From NCBI GenBank assembly GCA_003574785.1, contig QORU01000024.1, forward strand, positions 23,228 to 87,227: 64,000 nucleotides of DNA, read 5' to 3'. The stretch is from Taklimakanibacter deserti. GTDB taxonomy: Bacteria > Pseudomonadota > Alphaproteobacteria > Rhizobiales > Aestuariivirgaceae. A program made the translations under genes and the position numbers. Position 1 is the stretch's first letter. The number at the start of each line of letters is the position of its first letter. This document shows, piece after piece, positions 8,991 to 18,964 of the stretch. The notes beneath the pieces are model-generated. The model saw nothing but the letters and a program-made list of their open reading frames with translations, did no database searches and had not been told where the DNA came from.

Positions 8991-9198
8991 TCTCGCCCCC
9001 TGCGTGGCGCGCCGTAACCGACCTCAGCACCCTCCCACCACCTCACGAATCACCGCCTATTGATTCGTAGTTAAGGTGATTTGTCCAGCCGAAACCGGCA
9101 TTGGCTATTATGTTGATACTGCAAGCGATTTTGAGGCGATCTTGGGCGGAAATTGCGCCCTGTTGAGGCCTCGCCTGAGGCAGAGTTGGTTGAGCCCG

Positions 9199-11850
9199 TT
9201 ATTCCGGCGCCACCGCGAGCGATTTCGAGACGATCTCGTAGAGATCGCGCGACAATCCCGGGGTGGCGAGAATGCGCTCGAGCTGGGCCTTGGCAAGGCC
9301 GCGGCGCTTCGCTTCGAGGCCCGCCCAGCTGCGGAAGGCGGTGGCCATGCGGGCGGCAACCTGCGGGTTCAGGGGATCGAGCGCCAGGATCGTATCGGCC
9401 AGGATGGCATAGCCTTCGCCGTCCTCAGAATGGAAGGCGAAGGGATTGCCCATGGCGAAGGTGCCGATCAGGCTCCTGACCCGGTTGGGTGTAGCAAGCT
9501 TGAAATCGGGATGCGTCATGAGCTCGCGCACCCGCCTTATGGTGCCCTTGAGCGGCGCCGATGCCTGCAGCGCGAACCATTTGTCGATAATGAGATGATC
9601 GCCCTTGTGGCGCGCATAGAAGGCATCGAGCGCCTGGTCGCGCTCCGCGACATCGAGGGTCACGAGGGTGGAGAGCGCGCCGATCTCATCCGTCATGCTG
9701 GGCGCTCGAGCAAGCTGCTCCACGGCGAGTTTGGTGCCGAACGCCGGATCGCCGCCGGCGATCGCATAAAGCACGGCATAGCGCAAGGACCGCCGCCCCG
9801 TTTCCTCAGGGCTCGGGCTGTAGGCGCCCTTACTCTCGGTTTTCTTCCACAGAGCGAGCAGAACATCGGCAAGGCCCTTGCCGATCTCGCCGCGCAAGGC
9901 CTCGCGCGCTTGATGGATGGCACCGGGATCGACATTGCGGGCAATGAGGGTCGCGATCTCCTGCTCGCCGGGCAAGGTCAGCATGGCCGACTTGAAGGCC
10001 TGGTCGACCTCGGGATCATCGAGGACGGCTCCGAGGGCTACGATGAAGGACGTCTTGTCGTCCGAGGCACTGTGCCCTTCGAGAGCGGAACGCAGCAAAG
10101 TGTGGGCCGCCGTCTGCGCCGCCTCCCAGCAGTTGAAGGTGTCGTTGTCCGTCTTCATCAGGAAAAGCTGGTCGGCCATCGATGTCCGGCTTTTGAGCCG
10201 GATGGGCGCTGAAAAGGAACGATTGAGCGACAGGACCGGTCTTCGGGCAACGTTACGGAAACGAAACGTCTTCTTGGGCTCGTTCAGTTCGATCAAGGGC
10301 TCGTTGAGCGTGCCGACACCTTCGAGATCGAGCGGCATGTCCTCGCCGTCGGCGTCCAGGAGACCGATGCCGAGCGGGATCTGCAAGGGCAGCTTCTCCG
10401 GCTGGCCGGGCGTGGGCAGGGTCCCTTGCTCGAGGGTGAGATCGAAGGTTTTTGCCTTGGCATCATAGGCTTCGGTGACGGTGACCTCGGGCGTGCCCGC
10501 CTGCTCGTACCAGCGGAAGAACTGGTCGAGATTGCGCCCCGAGGCATCGGCCATGCAGCGCACGAGATCTTCCACCGTCGCCGCTTCCCCGTCATGGCGC
10601 TCGAAATAGAGGTCCATCGCCTTGCGGAAAGCGTCGCGGCCGATCAGCGTCAGCATCATGCGGCAGAGCTCGGCGCCCTTTTCATAGACCGTCGCCGTGT
10701 AGAAATTGTTGATCTCGATATAGGAGGCGGGCCTCACGGCGTGGGCGAGGGGACCCGCATCTTCCGGAAACTGATCGGCGCGCAGCCTCTTCACATCGGC
10801 GATGCGCTTCACCGCGCGCGAGCGGATGTCGGAGGTGAATTCCTGGTCGCGGAAAACGGTGAGGCCCTCCTTGAGGCATAATTGGAACCAGTCGCGGCAG
10901 GTGATGCGGTTGCCGGTCCAGTTGTGGAAATATTCATGCGCGATGATCGCCTCGATATTCACATAGTCGACGTCGGTCGCGGTCTCGGGCAGCGCCAGGA
11001 TGTATTTGTCGTTGAAGATATTGAGCCCCTTGTTCTCCATGGCGCCCATGTTGAAATGCGACACCGCGACGATCATGAAGATGTCGAGGTCATATTCGCA
11101 CCCGAAGCGCTCCTCGTCCCAGCGCATCGAGGTCTTGAGCGATTCCATCGCCCAGCCGCAGCGCTCCTCCTTGCCCTTCTCGACATAGATGCGCAGCTCG
11201 ACCTTGCGGCCCGAGCGCGTCACATAATGGTCGGCAACATAAGCGAGATCGCCGGCGACGAGGGCGAAGAGATAGGACGGCTTAGGGAAGGGATCGTCCC
11301 ATTCGGCGAAATGCCGGTCGGTGCCGGGGATCTGGCCGCTGGCACCCGGATTGCCGTTGGCAAGGAGGACCGGGCATGAGGCGATAGGTCCCTCGATGCG
11401 CACTTTGTAGCGCGCCATGACATCGGGACGGTCGTAGAAATAGGTGATGCGCCGGAAGCCTTCCGCTTCGCATTGCGTGCAGAAGACATCGTTGGAGACA
11501 TAAAGGCCGGACAGTTCGGTATTGGCCTTCGGATTGCAGAGGGTGACGATTTCGAGCGTGAAGGGCTTTTGCGGCACTTCCGCAATGGTGAGGCTCGTGG
11601 CGCTCACGTCAAAGTGAGACTTGTCGAGAGCTTTGCCGTCGATGCTGATCGCCTGGAGCTCCAGTTTCTCGCCATCGAGCACCAGGGGCGCGCCCTTCTG
11701 GCTTGATGCCTTGTTGGGCTTCAAATTAAGCCGCGCAATGACCTGCGTCGCTTCAGTATCCAGGCTGAAATCGAGAAATACTTCCTCGATCAGGTAAGGA
11801 ACCGGCTGGTAATCCTTCAAATAAACGGTCTGCGGGCTTACATTATTCAT
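9199..11850 (-). CDS. pepN: Aminopeptidase N (M1 zinc metallopeptidase)
   Basis: PepN removes N-terminal residues from peptides in the cytoplasm. The 883-residue length fits the bacterial PepN subfamily. Key motifs are the exopeptidase motif GAMEN at residues 269-273 and the zinc site HEYFH at 305-309, with the third ligand E328 in the K-E-G-L context. The Y-F-Y-D-R-P-D stretch near residue 137 is typical of the subfamily. The start is an ATG at 11850. It is a single-gene unit; the 142 bp to the divergent GreA/GreB-family gene holds both promoters. Confidence 0.95.
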   Translation of the reverse strand: MNNVSPQTVYLKDYQPVPYLIEEVFLDFSLDTEATQVIARLNLKPNKASSQKGAPLVLDGEKLELQAISIDGKALDKSHFDVSATSLTIAEVPQKPFTLEIVTLCNPKANTELSGLYVSNDVFCTQCEAEGFRRITYFYDRPDVMARYKVRIEGPIASCPVLLANGNPGASGQIPGTDRHFAEWDDPFPKPSYLFALVAGDLAYVADHYVTRSGRKVELRIYVEKGKEERCGWAMESLKTSMRWDEERFGCEYDLDIFMIVAVSHFNMGAMENKGLNIFNDKYILALPETATDVDYVNIEAIIAHEYFHNWTGNRITCRDWFQLCLKEGLTVFRDQEFTSDIRSRAVKRIADVKRLRADQFPEDAGPLAHAVRPASYIEINNFYTATVYEKGAELCRMMLTLIGRDAFRKAMDLYFERHDGEAATVEDLVRCMADASGRNLDQFFRWYEQAGTPEVTVTEAYDAKAKTFDLTLEQGTLPTPGQPEKLPLQIPLGIGLLDADGEDMPLDLEGVGTLNEPLIELNEPKKTFRFRNVARRPVLSLNRSFSAPIRLKSRTSMADQLFLMKTDNDTFNCWEAAQTAAHTLLRSALEGHSASDDKTSFIVALGAVLDDPEVDQAFKSAMLTLPGEQEIATLIARNVDPGAIHQAREALRGEIGKGLADVLLALWKKTESKGAYSPSPEETGRRSLRYAVLYAIAGGDPAFGTKLAVEQLARAPSMTDEIGALSTLVTLDVAERDQALDAFYARHKGDHLIIDKWFALQASAPLKGTIRRVRELMTHPDFKLATPNRVRSLIGTFAMGNPFAFHSEDGEGYAILADTILALDPLNPQVAARMATAFRSWAGLEAKRRGLAKAQLERILATPGLSRDLYEIVSKSLAVAPE

Positions 11851-11992
11851 GTGCTATACTGACTTCAGTTGATGGGGGTGGATTGAACTGATCCCGAAAG
11901 GCTCCTGCGGACCTCTTCGGATAAGATCATGTGAAAACAAAAAGATAGATGGTGAATGTGAGTCAATCAAGCGACATTGGGCGGAACTGAAG

Positions 11993-12478
11993 ATGAGCCG
12001 GGCATTTGTCAAGGAACAGGACGACCAAGAGGGCCTCGAAGAGCTGCCGGAAAGACCCATCAGCTCCAACCCCAATTTCGTGACCCCGCACGGCCTCACC
12101 TTGATCGATGAGGAGATCGAGGCGGCGCGCAAGCTCCTGGCCCACGCCCAGCATGAAAGCGACCGCGCCGGCATTGCGCGCGCCTCGCGCGATCTGCGCT
12201 ATTGGACGCAGCGCCGCGCCACCGCGCAGACGGTGGAGCCGCCCAAGGCGCCGCAGAAGGTCGCCTTCGCCACGCGCGTGACAGTCAAGCGCGATGACGG
12301 TCGCGAGCAGGTTTTCTCGATCGTCGGCGAGGATGAGGCCGACCTCGAAAAAGGGCTGATCGCCTATACGGTTCCCATGGCCCGGGCTCTGCTCGGTCTG
12401 GAAGTCGGCGACGAGGCCGAGCTGCATGCCGGCCATGTCGAAGTAGTCGATCTAAAACCGATCGACGCGGAAGGCTGA
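11993..12478 (+). CDS. GreA/GreB-family transcription elongation factor
   Basis: This 161-residue protein resembles alphaproteobacterial GreB-type factors, which enter the RNA polymerase secondary channel and stimulate cleavage of backtracked RNA. The N-terminus (M-S-R-A-F-V-K-E) and N-P-N-F-V-T-P-H-G-L are typical. A coiled-coil segment spans about residues 35-80, and the C-terminal FKBP-like domain contains V-G-E-D-E-A-D and A-R-A-L-L-G-L-E-V-G-D-E. The coiled coil seems short and I cannot confirm the acidic tip, so anti-cleavage or accessory activity remains possible. The gene's last 27 bp overlap the convergent dehydrogenase. Confidence 0.8.
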   Translation: MSRAFVKEQDDQEGLEELPERPISSNPNFVTPHGLTLIDEEIEAARKLLAHAQHESDRAGIARASRDLRYWTQRRATAQTVEPPKAPQKVAFATRVTVKRDDGREQVFSIVGEDEADLEKGLIAYTVPMARALLGLEVGDEAELHAGHVEVVDLKPIDAEG

Positions 12479-13702
12479 CAGATCGGTATTGCTGGGAGCG
12501 CCGCTCAGCATTTCGCCGAGCAGGCGTCCGGTCGTCGGGCCCCAGGTCAACCCCATATGACTGTGACCGAAGCCGTACCAGACATTGCGGAGCTTGCGCG
12601 AGGGACCGATGACCGGCAGGCCGTCGGGTGTTCCGGGTCTCCGCCCCATCCAGCGCGAGACCGTCTGATCGATCTCGCGCAATTTCGGCAGGCAGCGCTT
12701 GGCGAAGGGCCAGAGCACGTCGGCGCGCTTCCAGTTCGGTGGCGCATCGAGCCCGGCGAACTCGTCCGTGCCGGCAAGCCGCAAGCCCATATCCATCGGC
12801 GTCATGGCCATCGGCGTCGCCACATAAGTGAGCGAGCGGCCAAGCGTGATGCCGGGAGCGGGGATGACCAGGTGATAGCCACGTTCCGCTTCCAAGAGCA
12901 CCTTGTCGCCAAAGGCTGAGGCGAAGAAATTGGAATAGGCGCCGGCGCAAATGACGAGACGGTCGAGCGGGCGCTCGCCGCCCGATTTCAGCGTGAGCGC
13001 CGTGGCGCGCGATCCGTCCTGCGCGACCTTCAGCACATCGTCTTGGATGATCTCGCCGCCATTGCGGACGACATTCTCGGCGATCGAGGCGACGACTTTC
13101 TGGGGATTGCGCACATAATACCAGCCGCCATGGAAAGCGCCGCACGCGAAGTCGCGGGCGATGTCGGGCTCGATCTCGGCGATCTCGCCCGGCGACAGCT
13201 TCTTCATTTCATAGCCATGCTCGCGCTTCACGGCGCGCTCTGACTCTTCGGCCTGATACTGGGCATGCGTGTCGTAGAGCCGGAGCGAATCCTTCTTGAC
13301 CATAAGATCGATGGACCCCGCCGCGGTGAGCAGGGTCTCGAAATCGCTGACGACGCGCAGCCCGAGCGCCGCGCGCGCCGCGGTGATCTTGCGCACCCGG
13401 TCGGGCAGTGCATTGCGGCCGGCGGCCAGGAACCAGGGCAGCGCCTTGGGCAGATAGGACCAGCGGATGGTGAGGGGACCCAAGGGGTCGAGAAGCCAGC
13501 CCGGGATTTTGAGCAGGATGCGCGGACGGATGGTGGGCGTCACCTCGGCGAAAGCGAGGCCGCCGGCATTGCCGAAGGAACAGCCTTCGCCCGGCGGCAC
13601 GCGGTCGATGACCGTGACCTTGTGGCCCGCGCGTTGCAGGAAGGCGGCGGTCGAGATGCCGATGATGCCGGCGCCGATGATGGTGATATGGGAACTGGGC
13701 AT
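12452..13702 (-). CDS. dadA: FAD-dependent D-amino-acid dehydrogenase (DadA-like)
   Basis: This 416-residue DAO-family oxidoreductase has an N-terminal FAD-binding Rossmann motif (I-I-G-A-G-I-I-G-I-S-T-A, with the acceptor Asp in V-T-V-I-D). It also has the DadA-like segments G-E-G-C-S-F-G-N-A-G-G and, near the C-terminus, G-H-S-H-M-G-L-T-W-G-P-T-T-G. It would oxidise D-amino acids to 2-oxo acids and pass electrons to the respiratory chain. No alanine racemase or Lrp regulator is adjacent, so the substrate may differ from D-alanine; related enzymes act on hydroxyproline or other imino acids. It diverges from uraH across 125 bp. Confidence 0.82.
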   Translation of the reverse strand: MPSSHITIIGAGIIGISTAAFLQRAGHKVTVIDRVPPGEGCSFGNAGGLAFAEVTPTIRPRILLKIPGWLLDPLGPLTIRWSYLPKALPWFLAAGRNALPDRVRKITAARAALGLRVVSDFETLLTAAGSIDLMVKKDSLRLYDTHAQYQAEESERAVKREHGYEMKKLSPGEIAEIEPDIARDFACGAFHGGWYYVRNPQKVVASIAENVVRNGGEIIQDDVLKVAQDGSRATALTLKSGGERPLDRLVICAGAYSNFFASAFGDKVLLEAERGYHLVIPAPGITLGRSLTYVATPMAMTPMDMGLRLAGTDEFAGLDAPPNWKRADVLWPFAKRCLPKLREIDQTVSRWMGRRPGTPDGLPVIGPSRKLRNVWYGFGHSHMGLTWGPTTGRLLGEMLSGAPSNTDLSAFRVDRF

Positions 13703-13827
13703 GATGTGTGACTCGCGAAGCGGCTTGTTCTTCAGTCTATTTTCGCTCGCGCGTCAAGGCTGCGCGGCACCTTCCGCCCTCACCGGATTCCGTCTACGGT
13801 CATGACAGTCGCAAAACGGAGGCATGC

Positions 13828-14178
13828 ATGGGGCGTTTGACGACGCATATATTGGACACCGCACTCGGCCGGCCGGCCAAGGGACTGAAGATCGAGCTCT
13901 GGTCGCTCGATGGCGGGCCGTCCTTGCTCAAGACGGTGGTGAGCAACCAGGATGGCCGCGTCGATGCGCCGCTTCTCGACGGCGAAGACTTCAAGGTCGG
14001 GCAATATGAGCTGCGGTTCCATGCCGGCGCCTATCTCAAGGCGAATGGCGCGCCGATCTCCGATCCGCCTTTTCTCGACGTGATCCCGCTGCGCTTCGGC
14101 ATCGCCAACAAGACCGAGCATTATCACGTGCCGCTGCTGCTTGCGCCTTACGGCTATTCGACCTATCGCGGAAGCTGA
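13828..14178 (+). CDS. uraH: 5-hydroxyisourate hydrolase
   Basis: This transthyretin-related enzyme hydrolyses 5-hydroxyisourate to OHCU, the second step from urate to allantoin. The start is the ATG at 13828 with GGAGG five bases upstream. From it the product is 116 residues, normal for the family. Signature features are the N-terminal [14 protein letters not shown], which includes a catalytic His, and the C-terminal tetrapeptide Y-R-G-S, diagnostic for hydrolases as opposed to transthyretin. It is the first gene of the long purine run, six bp before the LysR gene. Confidence 0.95.
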   Translation: MGRLTTHILDTALGRPAKGLKIELWSLDGGPSLLKTVVSNQDGRVDAPLLDGEDFKVGQYELRFHAGAYLKANGAPISDPPFLDVIPLRFGIANKTEHYHVPLLLAPYGYSTYRGS

Positions 14179-14184
14179 GCCGCC

Positions 14185-15105
14185 ATGCGGCCCGACTCGC
14201 TCCTGACCACGAACTATCGCTATTTCGCAGCGGTGGCGGAAGCGGGGTCGGTGCGCGGCGCCGCGCAAATGCTCAATGTCGCGGCCTCGGCGGTGAGCCG
14301 CCAGATCATCCTGCTCGAGCAGCAGTTCAACCTTTCCTTGTTCGAACGGCGCGGCCGCAGCCTGAGGCTCTCGGCCGCGGGCGAGATCCTGCTCAACGGG
14401 CTCAAATCGGCGATGCAGGGCCATGAGGCGACGCTCGATCATCTCGATGCCTTGCGCGGGCTGAAGCGCGGGCGCCTCAGGATCGCGACCGTCGAAAGCA
14501 TCTCGGTCTCGCCCTTGCCCGACCTCCTGGCGCGTTTCGCCGGCGACTATCCGGGCGTCGAGGTAACGGTGACGGTCGCGGGCTCGGATGCGGTGACCGA
14601 TCTCGTCCGCAGCCATGACGCCGATATCGGCTTCACCTTCAATCCGGCGACGGTCGAGGGGCTCGACGTCAGGCTGACCCTCGAGCTGCAGCTTGGCGCA
14701 GTGATGGCGCCGGACCATCCTTTGGCCAAGGCGCGCAAGCTCTTGTTCGCCGAGTGCCTCGCTCATCCGGTGGCGTGGCCGGCCCGCGGCTTGAGCTTCA
14801 GGGCCATTCTCGACAAGCTGCTCGGCAAGGCAAAAACGCCGGCGCGCGCCTTCGAATGCAATTCGCTGCGCCTCATGGCCGCTTTGGCAAGGCGTGGACG
14901 CTGCATCGCCTTCCAGACGAAGGTCGGGATCGAGCAGGAGCTTGCCGAGGGTTCGCTGGTCTTCGTGCCCCTGGCCAATCGCCGCATGCCGGCCGACCGT
15001 CTCACCATCGTGCATCGACCGGGCTCGGCCGCGGGCCTCGCCGCCGGCGCCTTTCTCGATTTGGCGGTGCGGCACTTCTCGGCCCGGAAGGCTGTGCGCA
15101 AATAG
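14185..15105 (+). CDS. LysR-family regulator, probable regulator of the purine run
   Basis: This 306-residue protein has the N-terminal LysR helix-turn-helix (residues 8-65: A-V-A-E-A-G-S-V-R-G-A-A-Q-M-L-N-V-A-A-S-A-V-S-R) and a periplasmic-binding-protein-like effector domain from about residue 92 to the end. It sits between uraH and xdhA on the same strand, which suggests that it controls the purine genes in response to a pathway metabolite such as urate or xanthine. The effector is not deducible from the sequence. A CTGTCA / TGACAG pair (15114-15119 and 15167-15172) flanks the xdhA promoter region, but it is too short to call an operator. Confidence 0.85.
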   Translation: MRPDSLLTTNYRYFAAVAEAGSVRGAAQMLNVAASAVSRQIILLEQQFNLSLFERRGRSLRLSAAGEILLNGLKSAMQGHEATLDHLDALRGLKRGRLRIATVESISVSPLPDLLARFAGDYPGVEVTVTVAGSDAVTDLVRSHDADIGFTFNPATVEGLDVRLTLELQLGAVMAPDHPLAKARKLLFAECLAHPVAWPARGLSFRAILDKLLGKAKTPARAFECNSLRLMAALARRGRCIAFQTKVGIEQELAEGSLVFVPLANRRMPADRLTIVHRPGSAAGLAAGAFLDLAVRHFSARKAVRK

Positions 15106-15186
15106 AGCACAGACTGTCATCTTTATTGTCCTTTTTCGTACACCTGCCGTAATGCTACTTTATCGGTGACAGCTTGGAGAATTGCG

Positions 15187-16662
15187 ATGGCGAGGAACAA
15201 GGTCCGATTTCTCCGCCGCGGCGAGGTCGTTGAACTCGCCGCCGTCCCGCCGATGCTCACCTTGCTGGACTATCTGCGCCTCGACGAAGGTTCGCGCGGC
15301 ACCAAGGAAGGCTGTGGCGAAGGCGATTGCGGCGCCTGCACGGTGGCCCTGGGCTCGCTCAAGGACGGCCGGCTCGCCTATGAGCCGGTCAATGCCTGCA
15401 TCCTGCTTCTGGGGCAGGTCGACGGCAAGGAGATTGTCACCGTCGATGATCTGGCGAATGGCGGGAAGCTGCATCCGATCCAGCAGGCGCTGGTCGATCA
15501 TCATGGCTCGCAATGCGGCTTCTGCACGCCGGGCTTCGTGATGGGCCTGTTCCCACTCTACCAGTCGGCCATCGCACCCGACCGCAAGGCCGTCCTCGAT
15601 CAGCTGGCCGGCAATCTCTGCCGCTGCACCGGTTATCGCCCGATCGTCGACGCAGCGCTCGCCACTTGCACCGGCAAGCCGGACGATGCCTGGTCGAGCG
15701 CGCGCGCCGAAACGGAGAAGCAGCTCGCACGGCTCGATGATGGCAGCGATCTTTTTGTCGGCGACGACAAGGGCTTTTTCGCAGCACCCGCAAGCGACGC
15801 AGCCCTGGCCGAATTGACCGAAAAACACCCCGACGCCGTGCTCCTCGCTGGCGCTACCGATGTCGGCCTGTGGGTCACCAAGCAGTTGCGCAGCCTCGGC
15901 AAGATCATCTTTCTCGGGCGGATGCGGTCGCTGCGCCGGATTGCCGATGAAGCGGGCGCGGTCAAGCTCGGTGCCGCCGTCACCTATGCCGAAGCGGAGG
16001 AGAGCCTCGGCCGTCTTGATCCCGATCTCGCCGAGCTCCTGCGCCGCATCGGCTCGAAGCAGGTGCGCGCCTCGGGAACGATCGGCGGCAACATCGCCAA
16101 TGGATCGCCCATTGGCGACATGCCGCCGGCGCTGATCGCGCTCGGCGCCCGGCTCGAGCTGCGCAAGGGTGCGTCGTCGCGCGATATGGCGCTCGAGGAT
16201 TTCTTCATCGCCTATGGCCGGCAGGATCGCGCGCCCGGCGAGATCGTCGCCCAGATTATCGTCCCGAAGCTCAAGCGGGATGAGGCCTTCCGCTGCTACA
16301 AGATCACCAAGCGGTTCGACCAGGATATTTCCTCGGTGCTGGCGGCGTTTAAATTCACCCTTGCCGTCCGCAAGATCAGGCAAGCCCGCATCGCCTATGG
16401 CGGCATGGCGGCGACGCCGAAGCGCGCGCGCCAGACGGAGGCCGCGGTTGCCTCGCTCTCGCTCGATGATCGGGCCGGCTGGGCCGCGGCCGCCGATTGC
16501 CTCACGCAAGATTTCCAGCCGATCGACGATCATCGCGCGGGCGCCCTTTATCGCCGTGAAACGGCGCGCAATCTGCTGATCAAGGCGCTGACCGAGATTG
16601 CGGGCGAAGCGACGGTCAACACCCGCATCACAGGGGTGAGGGAGCCGGTCCATGCGGGCTAA
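15187..16662 (+). CDS. xdhA: Xanthine dehydrogenase small subunit (2Fe-2S / FAD)
   Basis: XdhA carries two [2Fe-2S] clusters and FAD and moves electrons from the molybdenum subunit to NAD+. From the ATG at 15187 (GGAG seven bases upstream) it is 491 residues. The plant-ferredoxin cluster is C-G-E-G-D-C-G-A-C plus a later Cys; the second cluster is QCGFCTPG and CRCTGYRP. The FAD domain follows, with L-L-A-G-A-T-D-V-G-L-W-V-T and G-G-N-I-A-N-G-S-P-I-G-D. All cluster ligands are present. It overlaps xdhB by 11 bp and oxidises hypoxanthine and xanthine to urate together with XdhB. Confidence 0.95.
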   Translation: MARNKVRFLRRGEVVELAAVPPMLTLLDYLRLDEGSRGTKEGCGEGDCGACTVALGSLKDGRLAYEPVNACILLLGQVDGKEIVTVDDLANGGKLHPIQQALVDHHGSQCGFCTPGFVMGLFPLYQSAIAPDRKAVLDQLAGNLCRCTGYRPIVDAALATCTGKPDDAWSSARAETEKQLARLDDGSDLFVGDDKGFFAAPASDAALAELTEKHPDAVLLAGATDVGLWVTKQLRSLGKIIFLGRMRSLRRIADEAGAVKLGAAVTYAEAEESLGRLDPDLAELLRRIGSKQVRASGTIGGNIANGSPIGDMPPALIALGARLELRKGASSRDMALEDFFIAYGRQDRAPGEIVAQIIVPKLKRDEAFRCYKITKRFDQDISSVLAAFKFTLAVRKIRQARIAYGGMAATPKRARQTEAAVASLSLDDRAGWAAAADCLTQDFQPIDDHRAGALYRRETARNLLIKALTEIAGEATVNTRITGVREPVHAG

Positions 16663-18964
16663 GCGCAAAGAGATCGCCACCGAGACGGTGGGCCTGGCGC
16701 TTGCCCATGACAGCGCCGCACTCCATGTGCAAGGCAGCGCCATCTATATCGACGACATGCGCGAGCCGGAAGGCACGCTGCATGTGGCGCCGGGCTATGC
16801 GCCGGAAGGAGCGAAGGGACGCATCACCCGTTGCGATCTCGCCGCGGTTGGCACATTCCCCGGCGTCGTCGCGGTGCTCACTGCCGCCGATATTCCGGGC
16901 ATCAATGATTGCAGCCCGAATATGGGCGATGATCCGATCCTGGCCGACGGCGAGATTCTGTTCCATGGCCAAGTGGTTTTCGCCGTCGTCGCCGAGACGC
17001 GCGAGGCGGCACGCCGGGCCGCGCGGCTGGCCAAGATCGAGATCGCGAAGGAGACGGCAGCGATCACGGTCGAGGACGCCCTGGCGCAAGGAACTGACGA
17101 TGTGCTGCCGCCCTACGAGTTCAGGCGCGGCGATCCGGCCAAGGTGATTGCGGCATCGCCGTCGCGCGTCACGGGCTCCTTCCATGTCGGCGGCCAGGAG
17201 CATTTCTATCTCGAAGGCCAGGTGGCGATGGCTATGCCCGAAGAGGGTGGCGGCATGATCGTCTATTCCTCGACCCAGCATCCAAGCGAGGTGCAGCATT
17301 GCGTCGCCAAGATGTTGAAACTTGCCGATGCCTTCGTCACCTGCGAGTGCCGGCGCATGGGCGGCGGCTTCGGCGGCAAGGAGAGCCAGGCGGCGCAATG
17401 GGCGGCGCTTGCAGCCCTTGGCGCCCATGTCACGGGGCGCCCGGTCAAATGCCGGCTCGACCGCGACGACGACATGATCATGACCGGCAAGCGCCATGAC
17501 ATGCGCATCGATTACAGTTTCGCCCATGACAAGACGGGCCGCCTGACGGCCGTCGATGCCAGCCTGCTGTCGCGCTGCGGCTATTCGGCCGATCTCTCGC
17601 TCGGCGTCAATGACCGCGCCATGTTCCATGCCGACAATGCCTATTATTATCCGGCGGTGAGCATCAAATCGCGCCGCCTGCGCACCAACACCGTGTCCAA
17701 CACGGCCTTTCGCGGCTTTGGCGGCCCGCAAGGCATGATGCTGGCCGAGCGCATGATGGACGAGATCGCGCACGTCCAGGGCCTCGATCCGCTCGACGTG
17801 CGCAAGCGCAATTTCTACAAGGCCGGCCGCGACAGGACTCCTTATGGCATGAAGGTCGTGGACAACATCATCCACGAGGTAGTGGGTGAGCTCGAGAAGA
17901 CGAGCGACTATCGCGCACGGCGTGACGCCATCAAGGTCTTCAATGCCAAAAACCCGATCCTGAAGAAGGGCCTGGCGCTGACGCCGGTCAAATTCGGCAT
18001 CTCCTTCACCTTGATCCATCTCAACCAGGCGGGTGCGCTCGTCCATCTCTATACCGACGGCTCGGTGCATTTGAATCACGGCGGCACCGAGATGGGGCAG
18101 GGGCTCTATATCAAGGTGGCACAAGTGGTGGCCGAGGAATTCGGTATCGAGCCCGCCCGCGTGAAGATCACCGCCACGACCACCGGCAAGGTGCCGAACA
18201 CCTCGCCGACCGCGGCCTCGTCGGGATCCGACCTCAACGGCATGGCGGCCAAGGAGGCGGCCGGCCGCATCAAGAAGCGGCTCGTCGATTTCGCCAGCCG
18301 GGAATGGAAGGTAAAGCCGGGACAGATCCGCTTCGCGCAAGGGCGCGTGATCATCGGCAATCAGAGCATCGCGCTCGGTGGTCTCGCCAAACAAGCGCAT
18401 CAGGCGCGCATCCCGCTGTCCTCCACCGGCTTCTATGCGACTCCCGAGATCACCTGGAATCGCGACAAGGCCAAGGGCAAGCCCTTCTTCTATTTCGCTT
18501 ATGGCGCGGCCTGCGCCGAAGTGACCGTCGACATCTTGACGGGCGAGATGCGGGTCGATCGCGTTGACATCCTTCACGATGTCGGCCGCTCGCTCAATCC
18601 CGCGATCGATCTGGGCCAGATCGAGGGCGGCTTCGTCCAGGGCATGGGCTGGCTCACTACGGAAGAGCTGGTCTTCGACCAGGAGGGCCGGCTCAGGACC
18701 CATGCGCCCTCGACCTACAAGATCCCGTGCGCCTCCGACGTGCCGGCCGATTTCCGGGTCAATCTCTTCGCCTCTTCGGGGAATCCGGCCGATACCATCT
18801 ATCGCTCCAAGGCGGTGGGCGAGCCGCCGCTGATGCTGGCGCTTTCGGTGTTCTCGGCGATCACCGATGCGATCGCCGCTTTGAAGCCGGGCAAGATGCC
18901 GCCGCTTGCGGCGCCCGCTACACCGGAAGCGATCATGAAGGCCGTGAAGGCAATGTCGGCATGA
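16652..18964 (+). CDS. xdhB: Xanthine dehydrogenase large subunit (molybdopterin)
   Basis: This 770-residue subunit binds the molybdenum cofactor and performs the hydroxylation. Visible family segments are G-G-Q-E-H-F-Y-L-E-G-Q (substrate/Moco region), R-M-G-G-G-F-G-G-K-E, F-R-G-F-G-G-P-Q-G and, near the C-terminus, the catalytic-Glu region around K-A-V-G-E-P-P-L-M-L. Length matches bacterial XdhB. The start has a GGAG ribosome site eight bases upstream, inside the end of xdhA. Its stop overlaps the start of xdhC (ATGA), so XDH subunits and the cofactor chaperone are made together. Confidence 0.95.
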   Translation: MRAKRKEIATETVGLALAHDSAALHVQGSAIYIDDMREPEGTLHVAPGYAPEGAKGRITRCDLAAVGTFPGVVAVLTAADIPGINDCSPNMGDDPILADGEILFHGQVVFAVVAETREAARRAARLAKIEIAKETAAITVEDALAQGTDDVLPPYEFRRGDPAKVIAASPSRVTGSFHVGGQEHFYLEGQVAMAMPEEGGGMIVYSSTQHPSEVQHCVAKMLKLADAFVTCECRRMGGGFGGKESQAAQWAALAALGAHVTGRPVKCRLDRDDDMIMTGKRHDMRIDYSFAHDKTGRLTAVDASLLSRCGYSADLSLGVNDRAMFHADNAYYYPAVSIKSRRLRTNTVSNTAFRGFGGPQGMMLAERMMDEIAHVQGLDPLDVRKRNFYKAGRDRTPYGMKVVDNIIHEVVGELEKTSDYRARRDAIKVFNAKNPILKKGLALTPVKFGISFTLIHLNQAGALVHLYTDGSVHLNHGGTEMGQGLYIKVAQVVAEEFGIEPARVKITATTTGKVPNTSPTAASSGSDLNGMAAKEAAGRIKKRLVDFASREWKVKPGQIRFAQGRVIIGNQSIALGGLAKQAHQARIPLSSTGFYATPEITWNRDKAKGKPFFYFAYGAACAEVTVDILTGEMRVDRVDILHDVGRSLNPAIDLGQIEGGFVQGMGWLTTEELVFDQEGRLRTHAPSTYKIPCASDVPADFRVNLFASSGNPADTIYRSKAVGEPPLMLALSVFSAITDAIAALKPGKMPPLAAPATPEAIMKAVKAMSA

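Noticed and set aside
6333..9017. A very long open frame (894 codons) on the plus strand opposite the sensor kinase
   Set aside because: It mirrors the kinase, has low-complexity E/L/R-rich translation and no family motifs; long antisense frames are expected in GC-rich genes.
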